Shown in pieces: positions 15,842 through 23,560 of a stretch of 64,000 bases of DNA. The first letter of the stretch is position 1. Each line of letters starts with the position of its first letter. Under the pieces are notes generated by a model that saw nothing but the letters and a program-made list of their open reading frames with translations, was not told the DNA's origin and ran no database searches. A program made the position numbers and the translations under genes. The stretch comes from Streptomyces solincola (GTDB lineage: Bacteria > Actinomycetota > Actinomycetes > Streptomycetales > Streptomycetaceae), in contig NZ_PVLV01000121.1 in NCBI RefSeq assembly GCF_002982015.1, positions 1 to 64,000 of the forward strand. The letters run 5' to 3'.

Positions 15842-16600
15842 ATGAGCTTTTCTCAGCCCGGCACGGGCGGAGATACGTTCGACCTCAAAACCAACGGCGA
15901 CGCCTGGATGGGCGCGCTGATGCTGGTGTGGCCGATCTCGCTGAAGCCCAACTTCGACACCGGCAAGTTCGAGCCGACGGACGTCGTGGAGTGCGACATA
16001 GCGCTCATCGACCGCACCAACCCCGAGACCGGCAAGCCGCTGCTGTTCAAGAACGCCTTCCTGTTCAGCAAGGGGCTGGTGGCCAACACCCGCGGCGACA
16101 TCGGCGGCATGGTCCTCGGCCGGCTGGTGAAGCGGCAGTTCGCCAACGGCGTCGGCTGGAGCCTGGACCCGTACACCCCGCAGGACGAGCAGATCGCGCA
16201 GCAGTACCTCGTCCAGAACCCCCGCAACTCGCCGTCCCAGCCGTCCTCGTCGCAGCAGGGGCCGCCTCGGCAGTCCCCGCCGCAGGAAGACCCCTGGGTC
16301 GGCATGAACACGTCCCCTCCACCGCAGCAGCAGAGCTGGGGGGCTGCGGCTTCCCCGACTGCTGCGGCGACCCCGACTGGTGCGGCTTCCCCGCCGCCGC
16401 CCCAGCAGCAGAGCTGGGGTGCACCCCCGGCTGCATCCCCGGCCCAGGCTGCCCCGCCGCCTGCTCCCTCCGCCCCGAGTAACGGGATGGAGTCCTGGCC
16501 GGCCGGACTGGCTGACTTCCTGCGCTCGCGCGGAGTCGACCCGGCCCAGGTCCAGGACGAGAGCACCGCTCGCATGATCGCCGCGAGCCTCCCCCAGTAA
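15842..16600 (+). CDS. Conserved phage protein, possible ssDNA-binding/recombination partner
   Basis: 252 residues. The first 130 form a compact beta-rich domain (LKTNGDAWMGALMLVWPISL, VECDIALIDRTNPETGKPLL, GGMVLGRLVKRQFANGVGWS). A Pro/Gln/Ala-rich disordered linker follows to about residue 215, and then a short helical tail FLRSRGVDPAQVQDESTARM. Folded domain plus flexible linker plus C-terminal tail, directly after a RecB-like exonuclease, is the layout of single-strand-binding or annealing proteins, but this is inference; I do not recognise the family. Confidence 0.6.
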   Translation: MSFSQPGTGGDTFDLKTNGDAWMGALMLVWPISLKPNFDTGKFEPTDVVECDIALIDRTNPETGKPLLFKNAFLFSKGLVANTRGDIGGMVLGRLVKRQFANGVGWSLDPYTPQDEQIAQQYLVQNPRNSPSQPSSSQQGPPRQSPPQEDPWVGMNTSPPPQQQSWGAAASPTAAATPTGAASPPPPQQQSWGAPPAASPAQAAPPPAPSAPSNGMESWPAGLADFLRSRGVDPAQVQDESTARMIAASLPQ

Positions 16601-16615
16601 GGAGAGCACCACCCC

Positions 16616-16966
16616 ATGGCAGAAACCCGCAAGCCGGCCGCGAAGAAGGCCGCCACCCGCAAGGAGAGCCCTGTGTCCGAAACCCCCGAGTCCCCGGCGG
16701 TCGACGTCGACAGCGTCGAGCAGGACGACAACGGTGAAGGTCGCCGGCGCGGCGGCCGGAAGCCGTCGCCGCTGACCGAGCACATCCGCACCTGGGAGAA
16801 GGCCAAGGCCCGCGCCGACCGCGCCCGGTCCCGGGCCGCCAAGGTGCAGGACGTCCAGACCGAGCTGGCCACCGCGGAGCAGCAGGAACGCGACGCCTAC
16901 CAGGCGCTCCAGGACGCCATGAGTAACGAGGCGCCGACGACGGACACCACCACGTCCGTGGAGTAG
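16616..16966 (+). CDS. Hypothetical basic coiled-coil protein
   Basis: 116 residues. Lys/Ala-rich N-terminus (KPAAKKAATRK), acidic patch, then a predicted coiled coil from about residue 57 (EHIRTWEKAKARADRARSRA to ERDAYQALQDAM). A histone-H1-like tail with a coiled coil suggests DNA binding and oligomerisation. Good GGAGAGC ribosome site 8 bases upstream. Last gene before a hairpin. Confidence 0.6.
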   Translation: MAETRKPAAKKAATRKESPVSETPESPAVDVDSVEQDDNGEGRRRGGRKPSPLTEHIRTWEKAKARADRARSRAAKVQDVQTELATAEQQERDAYQALQDAMSNEAPTTDTTTSVE

Positions 16967-17014
16967 CACAAGCCGACCTCAGGCGTTTGCACGGACTGAG
17001 CGCCTGGGGGCCAC

Positions 17015-17054
17015 GGGGGTGGTGCCTGTTACCTCGCAGCCGGGCACCACCCCC
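17015..17054 (+). terminator. Hairpin terminator before the primase unit
   Basis: GGGGGTGGTGCC at 17015-17026 pairs with GGCACCACCCCC at 17043-17054 (12 base pairs, 16-base loop), followed by ACCCCCTCTTC. It separates the recombination genes from the primase operon. Confidence 0.65.
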
Positions 17055-17085
17055 ACCCCCTCTTCACCAACTTGGAGGCTCCTGA

Positions 17086-17256
17086 ATGGCGTGTGACGAG
17101 TGCGATATAGCGCATGCGATGGCGACACGGTTGGACGCTTGGAAGTCGGCCGACGCGACACTTAAGGCAGCAACGTGGGCTGACGACTACGACGTGGACC
17201 CGTCCGACGTCCTTGCGGTGGCTCTCTTCCTCATGGGCGCGGGCGAGTCCTCGTGA
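17086..17256 (+). CDS. Hypothetical 56-residue protein
   Basis: MACDECDIAHAMATRLDAWK start with a CxxC, a helical middle and a hydrophobic end VLAVALFLMGAGESS. TTGGAGG lies upstream, and its stop overlaps the primase GTG, so it is translationally coupled to the primase. Confidence 0.6.
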   Translation: MACDECDIAHAMATRLDAWKSADATLKAATWADDYDVDPSDVLAVALFLMGAGESS

Positions 17257-18155
17257 GTCTGCTGCCCGATGCGCTTCGGGCAGTGCAGCAGGGATTCACA
17301 ATCTTCCCGGTGGAGCCTGGCGAGAAGACGCCGCACCGGCTCTACCCGAACCGCCCGAAGGAAGACGCACCGTGGACCATCAAGTGGTCCGAGGCCGCGA
17401 CTCGGGATCTGCGCCAGATCTGTTCGTGGTGGGCGGAGTCTCCGAACGCGAACATCGGCGTCGCCGCGAAACCGTCCGGCCTCCTGGTCGTGGACTGCGA
17501 TCTGCCTAAGCGGCACAACCAACTCCAGGGCACACCGTGGGAGTTCATGCATGACAAGTTCGGCCCCCTCGTTGACGGCGCTGACGTTCTGCGAGAGATG
17601 TGCGTGCGTTATGGAGATACGTACGAGCGGCTGGAACGGACGTACCGAATATGCACGGCATCCATGGGCCTGCACCTGTACTTCCGGTGGCCCGAAGGCG
17701 TGGAAGCGTCTCAAGCTTCGCCTGTCCCTGGCCTACTGGACGTTCGCTGCAACGGCGGCGCGAAAGGCGGCTACGTCCTCGGAGCCGGCAGCTCCACCGC
17801 CAAGGGCCCGTACGTAGCGGAGAACAACCTCCCGGTGGCCGACGCCCCGCCGTGGCTGGTCGAGCTGGTGCGGGAGAAACCGCGGCCGGCTAAGCCCCGT
17901 TCGCCGTTCCAGCAGCCGAAGAACGCCGGGAGCTTCAGCGGCCTGGTCGAAGCCGTCGCCTACGCCCAGGAGGGCAACCGCAACAACGTCCTGCTGTGGG
18001 CGGCCCGTTCGATGTGTGAGGACGGGGCCACCGAGGAGGAGGCCATCGAGCTGCTGGTGCCGCCGGCGCTCGACTGCGGCCTGGACGGCGGGGAGCGGCA
18101 GGCAGAGCAGACCATCCGGTCCGGCTTCCGCCTCCAGCAGAGGAAGAGCACGTGA
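17253..18155 (+). CDS. Bifunctional DNA primase/polymerase (prim-pol)
   Basis: 300-residue archaeo-eukaryotic-type primase (prim-pol, AEP). Catalytic features are Asp81 and Asp83 in LLVVDCD, His141 in GLHLYFRW, and DVRCNGGAKGGYVLGAGS around residues 163-180. The C-terminal 110 residues (NNVLLWAARSMCEDGAT) form the small helical PriCT-like domain that usually links primase to helicase. It should make primers for phage replication together with the RepA-like helicase at 29397. GTG start overlaps the upstream stop. Confidence 0.9.
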   Translation: MSLLPDALRAVQQGFTIFPVEPGEKTPHRLYPNRPKEDAPWTIKWSEAATRDLRQICSWWAESPNANIGVAAKPSGLLVVDCDLPKRHNQLQGTPWEFMHDKFGPLVDGADVLREMCVRYGDTYERLERTYRICTASMGLHLYFRWPEGVEASQASPVPGLLDVRCNGGAKGGYVLGAGSSTAKGPYVAENNLPVADAPPWLVELVREKPRPAKPRSPFQQPKNAGSFSGLVEAVAYAQEGNRNNVLLWAARSMCEDGATEEEAIELLVPPALDCGLDGGERQAEQTIRSGFRLQQRKST

Positions 18156-18322
18156 TCATCAAAACCGAGTACACCGGCGACCTCATCACGATCGAAATCG
18201 AAGACCCGGCCCATTGGGCGTCGTGGGAGGAAATCAGCCTCACCGACGAGATGGGGACATTCGGGCTGCACGTCCAGGCGCTCGTGCGCAGGAAACTCAA
18301 GGAGCAACGAGGAGGAGTATGA
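18152..18322 (+). CDS. Hypothetical 56-residue protein
   Basis: GTG start overlaps the primase stop; ATG of the next gene overlaps its own stop. Sequence begins VIIKTEYTGDLITIEIEDP and ends RRKLKEQRGGV: a beta-hairpin-like start and a basic helix. Function unknown. Confidence 0.55.
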   Translation: MIIKTEYTGDLITIEIEDPAHWASWEEISLTDEMGTFGLHVQALVRRKLKEQRGGV

Positions 18323-18438
18323 GAAGCGACAAATCGTTCAACGTAATCATCGCCTTGTCGGCAGCTCTCACTGTCGCCTGGGCGGGTTTCGTCGTGTGGG
18401 TGATAGTGGAGCTGGTGACATGGCTGACGAGCAAGTGA
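18319..18438 (+). CDS. 39-residue single-pass membrane protein
   Basis: MRSDKSFNVIIALSAALTVA then WAGFVVWVIVELVTW: one or two short hydrophobic segments. Preceded by AGGAGG and overlapping the previous stop (ATGA). Function unknown. Confidence 0.55.
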   Translation: MRSDKSFNVIIALSAALTVAWAGFVVWVIVELVTWLTSK

Positions 18439-18441
18439 ATC

Positions 18442-18657
18442 ATGGGGAAACCTAAGAAGGTTCAACCCACCCAGCTAGACCAGGAGATAGCGGACCGCAT
18501 ACGGAAGTCACTCGAAGACTGGGCCCCAGGGAAGTGGGCCGAACTAGTCGCTTACGGCCCGGCCTGCTGTTGTGGGCTCCGGGCCGATTCCATGTGTCAC
18601 CGACACCCGGAGGGCCGAGATGAAGAGTCGCCTGGTGACGGCCCGGACCATCGTTGA
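18442..18657 (+). CDS. Hypothetical protein with Cys cluster
   Basis: 71 residues with ADRIRKSLEDWAPGKWAELV and ACCCGLRADSMCHRH, which resembles a short metal-binding knuckle. Its last 38 bases overlap the following gene. No family recognised. Confidence 0.5.
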   Translation: MGKPKKVQPTQLDQEIADRIRKSLEDWAPGKWAELVAYGPACCCGLRADSMCHRHPEGRDEESPGDGPDHR

Positions 18658-18835
18658 TCTGCCTCTCCCGGGGGATGAGGAAACGTTTCTCGCGGCACGG
18701 ATCAGGTTCTCGATTCGTCGTGAGCGTCGGCTGAACACGGAAGAGCGACTGATGTACGCGTGCGTGGCTTTTCGCGTTGTGCACGATCTCGACTTCTGCC
18801 TGGTCTACGAATGCCCCTTCTGCGGAGGACTGTGA
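18620..18835 (+). CDS. Hypothetical small protein
   Basis: 71 residues, MKSRLVTARTIVDLPLPGDE start, RRERRLNTEERLMYACVAFR middle and a C-terminal LVYECPFCGGL cysteine pair. ATG at 18620 is preceded by GAGGGCCGAG. The overlap with the preceding gene is longer than usual, so one of the two boundaries may be wrong. Confidence 0.5.
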   Translation: MKSRLVTARTIVDLPLPGDEETFLAARIRFSIRRERRLNTEERLMYACVAFRVVHDLDFCLVYECPFCGGL

Positions 18836-18836
18836 A

Positions 18837-19031
18837 ATGGAATACGTCGCTGAGGTCGTCTTCTACAAGACGACCGAGATCGAGATCACCAACCTGGGCG
18901 ACGCGGTGCGCCGGACCGCCGAGGGCCTGCGGGAGCCGGCCGGCGAGATGACGGTGAAGGGCTCCCGGGCGTTCGTCGGATCGGTGATCAGCGGTGCCGG
19001 CACCGCCTTCGAGATGGAGACCGAGCAGTGA
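18837..19031 (+). CDS. Hypothetical small protein
   Basis: 64 residues, MEYVAEVVFYKTTEIEITNL start, EMTVKGSRAFVGSVISGAG middle. Alternating hydrophobic and polar residues indicate a small beta-sheet protein. Its stop overlaps the GTG of the next gene. Confidence 0.55.
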   Translation: MEYVAEVVFYKTTEIEITNLGDAVRRTAEGLREPAGEMTVKGSRAFVGSVISGAGTAFEMETEQ

Positions 19032-19282
19032 GCCGCAAGTTCGAAGGTTTCGCCAACGATGCCGAGTACCACACCAACCCCCACTACAAGCGGGGCTGCG
19101 GGGTCGGCGTCCTCCTCGCCGGTCTCAGCGAAGCCGACCGGACCGAGGTGCAGGCCGCCCTGGACCGCCCGGAGCTGTCGGCCGTCGGCATCGCCCAAGC
19201 CCTGAAATCACGGGGCGTCACCGGCATCACCGCGGGGATCATCGGCTACCACCGCAGGGGAGCGTGCGCCTGTGGGCAGTAG
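19028..19282 (+). CDS. Small HTH-like phage protein
   Basis: 84 residues. CGVGVLLAGLSEADRTEVQA, then LSAVGIAQALKSRGV and IIGYHRRGACACG. A helix-turn-helix followed by YHRRGxCxC is a recurrent small DNA-binding family in actinophages. It overlaps the next gene by 11 bases. Confidence 0.65.
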   Translation: MSRKFEGFANDAEYHTNPHYKRGCGVGVLLAGLSEADRTEVQAALDRPELSAVGIAQALKSRGVTGITAGIIGYHRRGACACGQ

Positions 19283-20219
19283 GGCCCGGCCGAGAGGTCC
19301 CTCCGGCGCCGCCTGGACGGCTTTCGGCGCGGCGGTGACCCTCCTGGCCGGAGCGGTCTTCATCAACGACGCAGTGGACGACGAGGAGCCGCCGAAGCCG
19401 CCGCCGTCGAGCAGCAGCTCGGCCCCCACACCGACCCCGACGGCCGACAACGACCGGACGACGCCGGCGACGCCCTCCCCGTCGGCCAGCTCGCGGCCCG
19501 CGCGGACACCGCCGCCGAAGCCGAGCACGGCACCGTCGAAGCGACCCGCGCCGAAACCCACCGCCAGCAGCCGACGGGCCACACCGAAGCCACCGGCCGC
19601 CACCCGCCGGGCCACACCGAAGCCGCCGACCGTCAAGCCGCCGTCGCGGCCGAAGCCGTCAACCACCACCCGCCGGCCGACACCGCGGCCGACGCCGAAG
19701 CCCAGCACCCGGCCCCCGCTGCTGCCGCTGCCGATCCCCGTACCCGTGCCGCCGCTGGTGACGCTCGTGGAGAAGCTGCCAGTGAAGGCCGAGGCGGCGG
19801 CGAAGCCCTACGACCGGGAGGCGTTCCGGTACAGCCCGGAGAAGGCGCGGCCGGTGGTGTTCCAGCAGGAGCAGCGGGCCGACGGTTCTTGGCTGTCTCG
19901 CTGGGATGGCCGGGTGTTCCGGTCGCGGATGGGGATGGACGTCGACCACAACGTCGCACTGCGGGAGGCGTGGGACTCGGGGGCGTCGACCTGGCCGGTG
20001 GCGCGGCTGGAGGCGTTCAGCGAAGACCCGGCGAACCTCAACGCCATCACGGCCGGCTTGAACCGCTCGAAGGGCGACCAGGACGGAGCCTGGCCGGCTC
20101 CTCTTGAGCGGTGCGCCTACGTGGAGCAAGTAGCGGAAGTGAAAAGTGAATACGGGCTGTCGATCGACCCCGTGGAACAAGCGGCCATGCTGAATGTGGC
20201 CCATGCCTGCAAAGGGTAA
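19272..20219 (+). CDS. Membrane-anchored or secreted HNH nuclease (DUF1524/GmrSD-C-like)
   Basis: 315 residues in three parts. Residues 1-35 are a basic start and one hydrophobic helix (AAWTAFGAAVTLLAGAVFI) acting as signal anchor. Residues 38-165 are a Pro/Lys/Thr/Ser-rich linker of PKPPxxxRRATPKP-like repeats. Residues 170-315 hold an HNH nuclease of the DUF1524 type: GMDVDHNVALREAWDSGAST, FSEDPANLNAITAGLNRSKG and a conserved Cys pair. A nuclease held outside the membrane on a stalk is unusual for a phage early gene. GTG start; no clear signal-peptidase site, so it probably stays anchored. Confidence 0.82.
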   Translation: MGSRARPRGPSGAAWTAFGAAVTLLAGAVFINDAVDDEEPPKPPPSSSSSAPTPTPTADNDRTTPATPSPSASSRPARTPPPKPSTAPSKRPAPKPTASSRRATPKPPAATRRATPKPPTVKPPSRPKPSTTTRRPTPRPTPKPSTRPPLLPLPIPVPVPPLVTLVEKLPVKAEAAAKPYDREAFRYSPEKARPVVFQQEQRADGSWLSRWDGRVFRSRMGMDVDHNVALREAWDSGASTWPVARLEAFSEDPANLNAITAGLNRSKGDQDGAWPAPLERCAYVEQVAEVKSEYGLSIDPVEQAAMLNVAHACKG

Positions 20220-20222
20220 GCA

Positions 20223-21263
20223 ATGAGTGATTCGCTCGGCAATGAGGCGGATACAGCGGACCGTCTGGCGCGCATGACGTCAGAACGCGACCGCCTCGCC
20301 CGGCAGTTGCACGAGGTCAAACACAAACAGGCCGACTACCTGAACACCGTGTGGGAAGCGACGACCGAGGCTATCGGGCGTATCCGCCTGGCACCGGTGG
20401 AACCGCCGGGCCCGCCTGACATCGGGCAGTCCGCCCTTCGAACCGAGGAGTACGCCGTTGCCCTGCTCTCTGACCTACAAACTGGAAAGCTCACCCCAGA
20501 TTACGACTCCCGGGTATGTCGAGATCGTGTCATGCGATACGCACAACGAATCGTGCGTCTTGCGGAAGTTCAACGACTGCATCACCCCGTTCGACACTGC
20601 ATCGTACCGATGCTCGGTGACATGGTTGAGGGAGTCGACATCTTCCCCGGCCAGCAGTGGCTCATAGATTCGACGCTCTATGACCAGCTCTTCAACACCA
20701 CCCCTGCACTTCTGGTTGACTTTGTGCGGTATCTGCTCGGGCATTTTGAGACTGTCACCGTGTACGCAGTTGACGGAAACCATGGTCGTATCGGACGACG
20801 AGGCCAATTCGGCCCCATGGATAACGCGGATAGAATGCTATATCGCATTGTTTCCATGCTCCTGCGAGACGAGCCGCGGTTCGAGCTGAAGATGACCGAC
20901 CCGCAGGGTGAACGGAACTGGTACCAGGTGATGGAGCTCGGCGCATACTCGGCCCTCCTGATCCACGGCGATCAGATCCGGGGGCACTCCGGTTTCCCCT
21001 GGTACGGCCTCGGCAAGAAGGTGAACGGATGGGGCAGCGGTGGAATACCCGAACCCTTCAAAGACGTTTTCATGGGTCACTATCACCAGCTCGGAAGAAT
21101 CCCGTTGAATCACCGTTCCGTGTGGTGCAACGGCTCCACGGAAAGTACGAATACTTTCGCGTCGGAGACACTAGCCGCGCAGTCGGAGCCTTCGCAGTGG
21201 TTGCTTTTCGTGGACCCGGACGCCGGGCGGGTTACTGCCTCATATGGAGTTGATCTGCGGTGA
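20223..21263 (+). CDS. Calcineurin-like metallophosphoesterase / exonuclease
   Basis: 346 residues. After a short N-terminal coiled coil, the metal-binding motifs appear in order: LLSDLQTGK (Asp-x-Gln instead of the usual Asp-x-His), MLGDMVEG, AVDGNHGRIGR, LLIHGDQIRG and MGHYHQLG. This is the arrangement of SbcD/Mre11-like and phage metallophosphoesterases, which act as DNA nucleases or phosphatases. Codon usage is less GC-rich around 20470-20870 than in neighbours, hinting at separate origin. Stop overlaps the next GTG. Confidence 0.85.
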   Translation: MSDSLGNEADTADRLARMTSERDRLARQLHEVKHKQADYLNTVWEATTEAIGRIRLAPVEPPGPPDIGQSALRTEEYAVALLSDLQTGKLTPDYDSRVCRDRVMRYAQRIVRLAEVQRLHHPVRHCIVPMLGDMVEGVDIFPGQQWLIDSTLYDQLFNTTPALLVDFVRYLLGHFETVTVYAVDGNHGRIGRRGQFGPMDNADRMLYRIVSMLLRDEPRFELKMTDPQGERNWYQVMELGAYSALLIHGDQIRGHSGFPWYGLGKKVNGWGSGGIPEPFKDVFMGHYHQLGRIPLNHRSVWCNGSTESTNTFASETLAAQSEPSQWLLFVDPDAGRVTASYGVDLR

Positions 21264-21475
21264 AGCGCGACCAAGCAGCCCGCTACCTTGCCCGTCTGCA
21301 CGTGGCCATGGCACTGCTGTGGTTCCTCCTCATCATTCCCACCATGTTGTGGTGGAAGGAATCCATTCTGTGGGTCCTGCTGATTTCCATCTACGCCAAC
21401 ATCGTCGGCCACTGGGGCGCCTACCAGGCGGCCAAGGCCGAGGAGTCCGGCGAGACCAACCCCCCGCAGGGCTGA
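21260..21475 (+). CDS. Two-helix membrane protein
   Basis: 71 residues: basic start KRDQAARYLARLHV, transmembrane segments MALLWFLLIIPTMLWW and ILWVLLISIYANIVGHWG, polar tail. Membrane protein of unknown role in a chain of coupled genes. Confidence 0.6.
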   Translation: MKRDQAARYLARLHVAMALLWFLLIIPTMLWWKESILWVLLISIYANIVGHWGAYQAAKAEESGETNPPQG

Positions 21476-21478
21476 GCC

Positions 21479-21583
21479 GTGGAGCGGGCAAGCACGAAAG
21501 CCGAGATCGTCAGAACGGTCGTCGGCATCATCCAACTGGTGGTGGCCACGGTGACGCTGGCCCTCATCGTCTTCACTAGGTAG
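21479..21583 (+). CDS. 34-residue single-pass membrane peptide
   Basis: GTG-started VERASTKAEIVRT followed by VVGIIQLVVATVTLALIVF and a final TR. It sits three bases after the previous stop and six before the next start, so the gap is exactly filled. Its similarity in layout to the preceding membrane protein suggests a small membrane complex. Confidence 0.5.
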   Translation: MERASTKAEIVRTVVGIIQLVVATVTLALIVFTR

Positions 21584-21588
21584 GCGAC

Positions 21589-21939
21589 ATGGAAGACATG
21601 GGCGACGAGCTGGCCGCCGGCAACACCCTGGTCGTGGCCGAGCGCTCCGGCATCATCCGGGCCGTGTACGGCGACGCGAAGCGCGTCCTCGGCTGGACGG
21701 CCGAGGCCCTGGTCGGAAAGCCGCTGGTGACGCTGATCCCCGAGGACATGCGGGCCGCTCACCTGAACGGCCTGGCGCAGTTCAACGCGACCGGGGAAGG
21801 CCCGATCCTCAACCGGACTGTCGAAGTTCAGTGCGTGGGGCGGGACGGCATGGCGCGGGACATCGCGCTCACCGTCTACGACGGCGACGTGGACCCGGTC
21901 ATCTACGGCTGGATCGAATCGCGTGCCGGCGGGGCGTGA
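21589..21939 (+). CDS. Stand-alone PAS domain protein
   Basis: 116 residues forming essentially one PAS domain: RSGIIRAVYGDAKRVLGWTA, EALVGKPLVTLIPEDMR, HLNGLAQFNATGEG and VGRDGMARDIALTVYD are the textbook PAS pattern. No kinase, HTH or other output domain is fused. PAS domains bind small ligands or mediate dimerisation; here it could modulate a host two-component or sigma-regulatory PAS protein by hetero-oligomerisation (inference). It overlaps the following HNH gene by 17 bases. Confidence 0.85.
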   Translation: MEDMGDELAAGNTLVVAERSGIIRAVYGDAKRVLGWTAEALVGKPLVTLIPEDMRAAHLNGLAQFNATGEGPILNRTVEVQCVGRDGMARDIALTVYDGDVDPVIYGWIESRAGGA

Positions 21940-22201
21940 CGGGAGGCGATGGCGGCAGACGGTTGCCATCGCCCGCCGTGAATTCCCACCGGTCTGCTGG
22001 CTCTGCGGCCTCCCCATCGACATGTCGCTGCACCACAACGACCCGATGTCCTGGACGGTCGAGCACAAGCTGTCGCTTGCCGAGGGCGGCGACCCGTACG
22101 ACCTGAACAACCTGGCCCCCGCACACCGCCGTTGCAATTCCAAAAAGGGTGCCAACAACCGGCCGGTCGAGCGGCCGAAGACTTCCCGGAGGTGGAAGTG
22201 A
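21923..22201 (+). CDS. HNH endonuclease
   Basis: 92-residue free-standing HNH nuclease: VCWLCGLPIDMSLHHNDPMS, then WTVEHKLSLAEGGDPYDLNN and LAPAHRRCNSKKG. The two CxxC-type half sites bind the structural zinc and the EH/H/N residues form the active site. Being small and without DNA-binding extension, it could be a homing enzyme or part of packaging, as seen in many phages. GTG start within the PAS gene. Confidence 0.9.
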   Translation: MPAGRDGRRWRQTVAIARREFPPVCWLCGLPIDMSLHHNDPMSWTVEHKLSLAEGGDPYDLNNLAPAHRRCNSKKGANNRPVERPKTSRRWK

Positions 22202-22602
22202 CGTACGCCTGTGATCACCCCGGTTGCGAGTACGACGAACGCGTAGACAGCCACTTGCCGACCGTTCGCCACGACGGCGGCGGTATCGACCCTGACTGCC
22301 GAGGCTGCCAGATCTTGCTGGCCCATCGCCATCACACCTTTGTGGAACCGAGCCCTTACGCCGACAGCTTCACCGCTCTGGAAAACGGGGCCAGTCCTTC
22401 CGATCCGTCGACCGCGCCGAAGCACTACCAGGGGAAGGCGATGCAGCCCTGGCAGATCTGGGAGGCGTACGACCTGGACCCGTGGTCGGCCAACGTCATC
22501 AAGTACGTGCTGCGCGCCGGCCGCAAGGGGCCGAAGGTCGAAGACCTGCGAAAGGCCCGTCACTACCTGGATTACCTGATCGAAAGGGAGCAGAGCCGAT
22601 GA
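22198..22602 (+). CDS. DUF3310 family protein
   Basis: 134 residues. The C-terminal 60 are DUF3310: PKHYQGKAMQPWQIWEAYDL, SANVIKYVLRAGRKG and LRKARHYLDYLIE. The N-terminus holds a possible zinc site CDHPGCEYDERV. DUF3310 proteins are frequent in phages near nucleotide metabolism genes and are sometimes labelled nucleotide kinases without proof. GTG start overlaps the HNH stop. Confidence 0.85.
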   Translation: MTYACDHPGCEYDERVDSHLPTVRHDGGGIDPDCRGCQILLAHRHHTFVEPSPYADSFTALENGASPSDPSTAPKHYQGKAMQPWQIWEAYDLDPWSANVIKYVLRAGRKGPKVEDLRKARHYLDYLIEREQSR

Positions 22603-22886
22603 CCGAATACGAGAAGGTCGGCCCGTCCGTCAACATCGAACTATCCGGCAACACCACCCAGTCGGCGCGAATAGCCGTGCTGACCGACGGGACGTCCAGC
22701 ACGGCCGAGATCCTGGTCGAGAACGAGTACGGCGGCTTCGACGTCATGGGCCGGGGCGTGGCCCGGCGGCGGAAAGGCGACACCCGTCAGCCGGAGCTCG
22801 GCACGCGGCTCGCCATCGGCCGAGCCCTGAAGCACGCGGCCTCGTCGTACGAGGAGCACCTGCGGAAGCGGGGCTACGAACTTTGA
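22599..22886 (+). CDS. Hypothetical 95-residue protein
   Basis: MTEYEKVGPSVNIELSGNTT start, ARIAVLTDGTSSTAEILVEN middle, and a C-terminal helix RLAIGRALKHAASSYEEHLR. A beta-sheet plus one long helix; resembles small dsRBD-like actinobacterial proteins only loosely. ATGA coupling with the previous gene. Confidence 0.6.
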   Translation: MTEYEKVGPSVNIELSGNTTQSARIAVLTDGTSSTAEILVENEYGGFDVMGRGVARRRKGDTRQPELGTRLAIGRALKHAASSYEEHLRKRGYEL

Positions 22887-23113
22887 TCATCCGGCAGACC
22901 GTCCAGGTGCGATTCCTCGGAACGGACCGGCTCTACACCTACGCCTACGACTGGGACACGTCGACCGAGGAACGGGCCCTTGCGGTAGGCGACCGTGTCG
23001 AGGTGCCGCCGAACTTCGTGCAGGAGGACGGCGGTTCGGGCACGGTCGCCGCCCTCGGCTCGCTCTACGACGGTCCCCTCCAGAACATCGTGAGGAGGAT
23101 TCCCGATGCCTGA
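22883..23113 (+). CDS. Small beta-barrel-like protein
   Basis: 76 residues read from a TTG start that overlaps the previous stop (TTGA). VQVRFLGTDRLYTYAYDW and ALAVGDRVEVPPN with GTVAALGS look like an SH3-like or KOW-like barrel. The next gene overlaps its end by eight bases. Confidence 0.6.
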   Translation: MIIRQTVQVRFLGTDRLYTYAYDWDTSTEERALAVGDRVEVPPNFVQEDGGSGTVAALGSLYDGPLQNIVRRIPDA

Positions 23114-23249
23114 ACCTTCGAAGAAGCGGGAGCGCCTGTACGGCGAGGCGTACCGCCAGGCCCTCGCCCGCGACCACCAGCGGGAAGCGACGCCGAAGAA
23201 CCGCCGGCCGGCTCCGAAGCCGTCAGCGATGCCGGGGGCGAAGCGATGA
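23106..23249 (+). CDS. 47-residue basic peptide
   Basis: MPEPSKKRERLYGEAYRQAL then a Lys/Arg/Pro-rich tail. ATG inside the previous gene's end and stop overlapping the next ATG (ATGA) argue for expression. Strong positive charge suggests nucleic acid binding. Confidence 0.5.
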   Translation: MPEPSKKRERLYGEAYRQALARDHQREATPKNRRPAPKPSAMPGAKR

Positions 23250-23560
23250 AGCTCAGCCCCGCCGTGCGCTGGCTGGAGAGGGATGTTGACTTCGAGACGA
23301 GACCAATAGAGGACGAGTTTGGGGTCGGTGTCGTGCAGGGCCTTGATTCTCACGAGTCGGGGCTGTTCTCGTACGAAACTGCCGGAGGGCGTAGAGCCAC
23401 CGGCTACGCGTCTCCAATCTTCACGGTTAAGGACGACCTGGAGTGCGTTTGCAGCACGGGTAGGCGCTGCTCCTTCTGGCTTTCGGGCTACTACAGCAGC
23501 CACGAACGAAGCCTCCAGGCCCGGTTCGACCCCTCCTTGGCGAGGAGGCCGCACCCGTGA
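23246..23560 (+). CDS. Hypothetical 104-residue protein
   Basis: MKLSPAVRWLERDVDFETRP start, DLECVCSTGRRCSFWLSGYY with three cysteines, and a basic tail. No recognised family. Codons are AT-richer than the neighbours, so it may be a recent arrival. Confidence 0.55.
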   Translation: MKLSPAVRWLERDVDFETRPIEDEFGVGVVQGLDSHESGLFSYETAGGRRATGYASPIFTVKDDLECVCSTGRRCSFWLSGYYSSHERSLQARFDPSLARRPHP

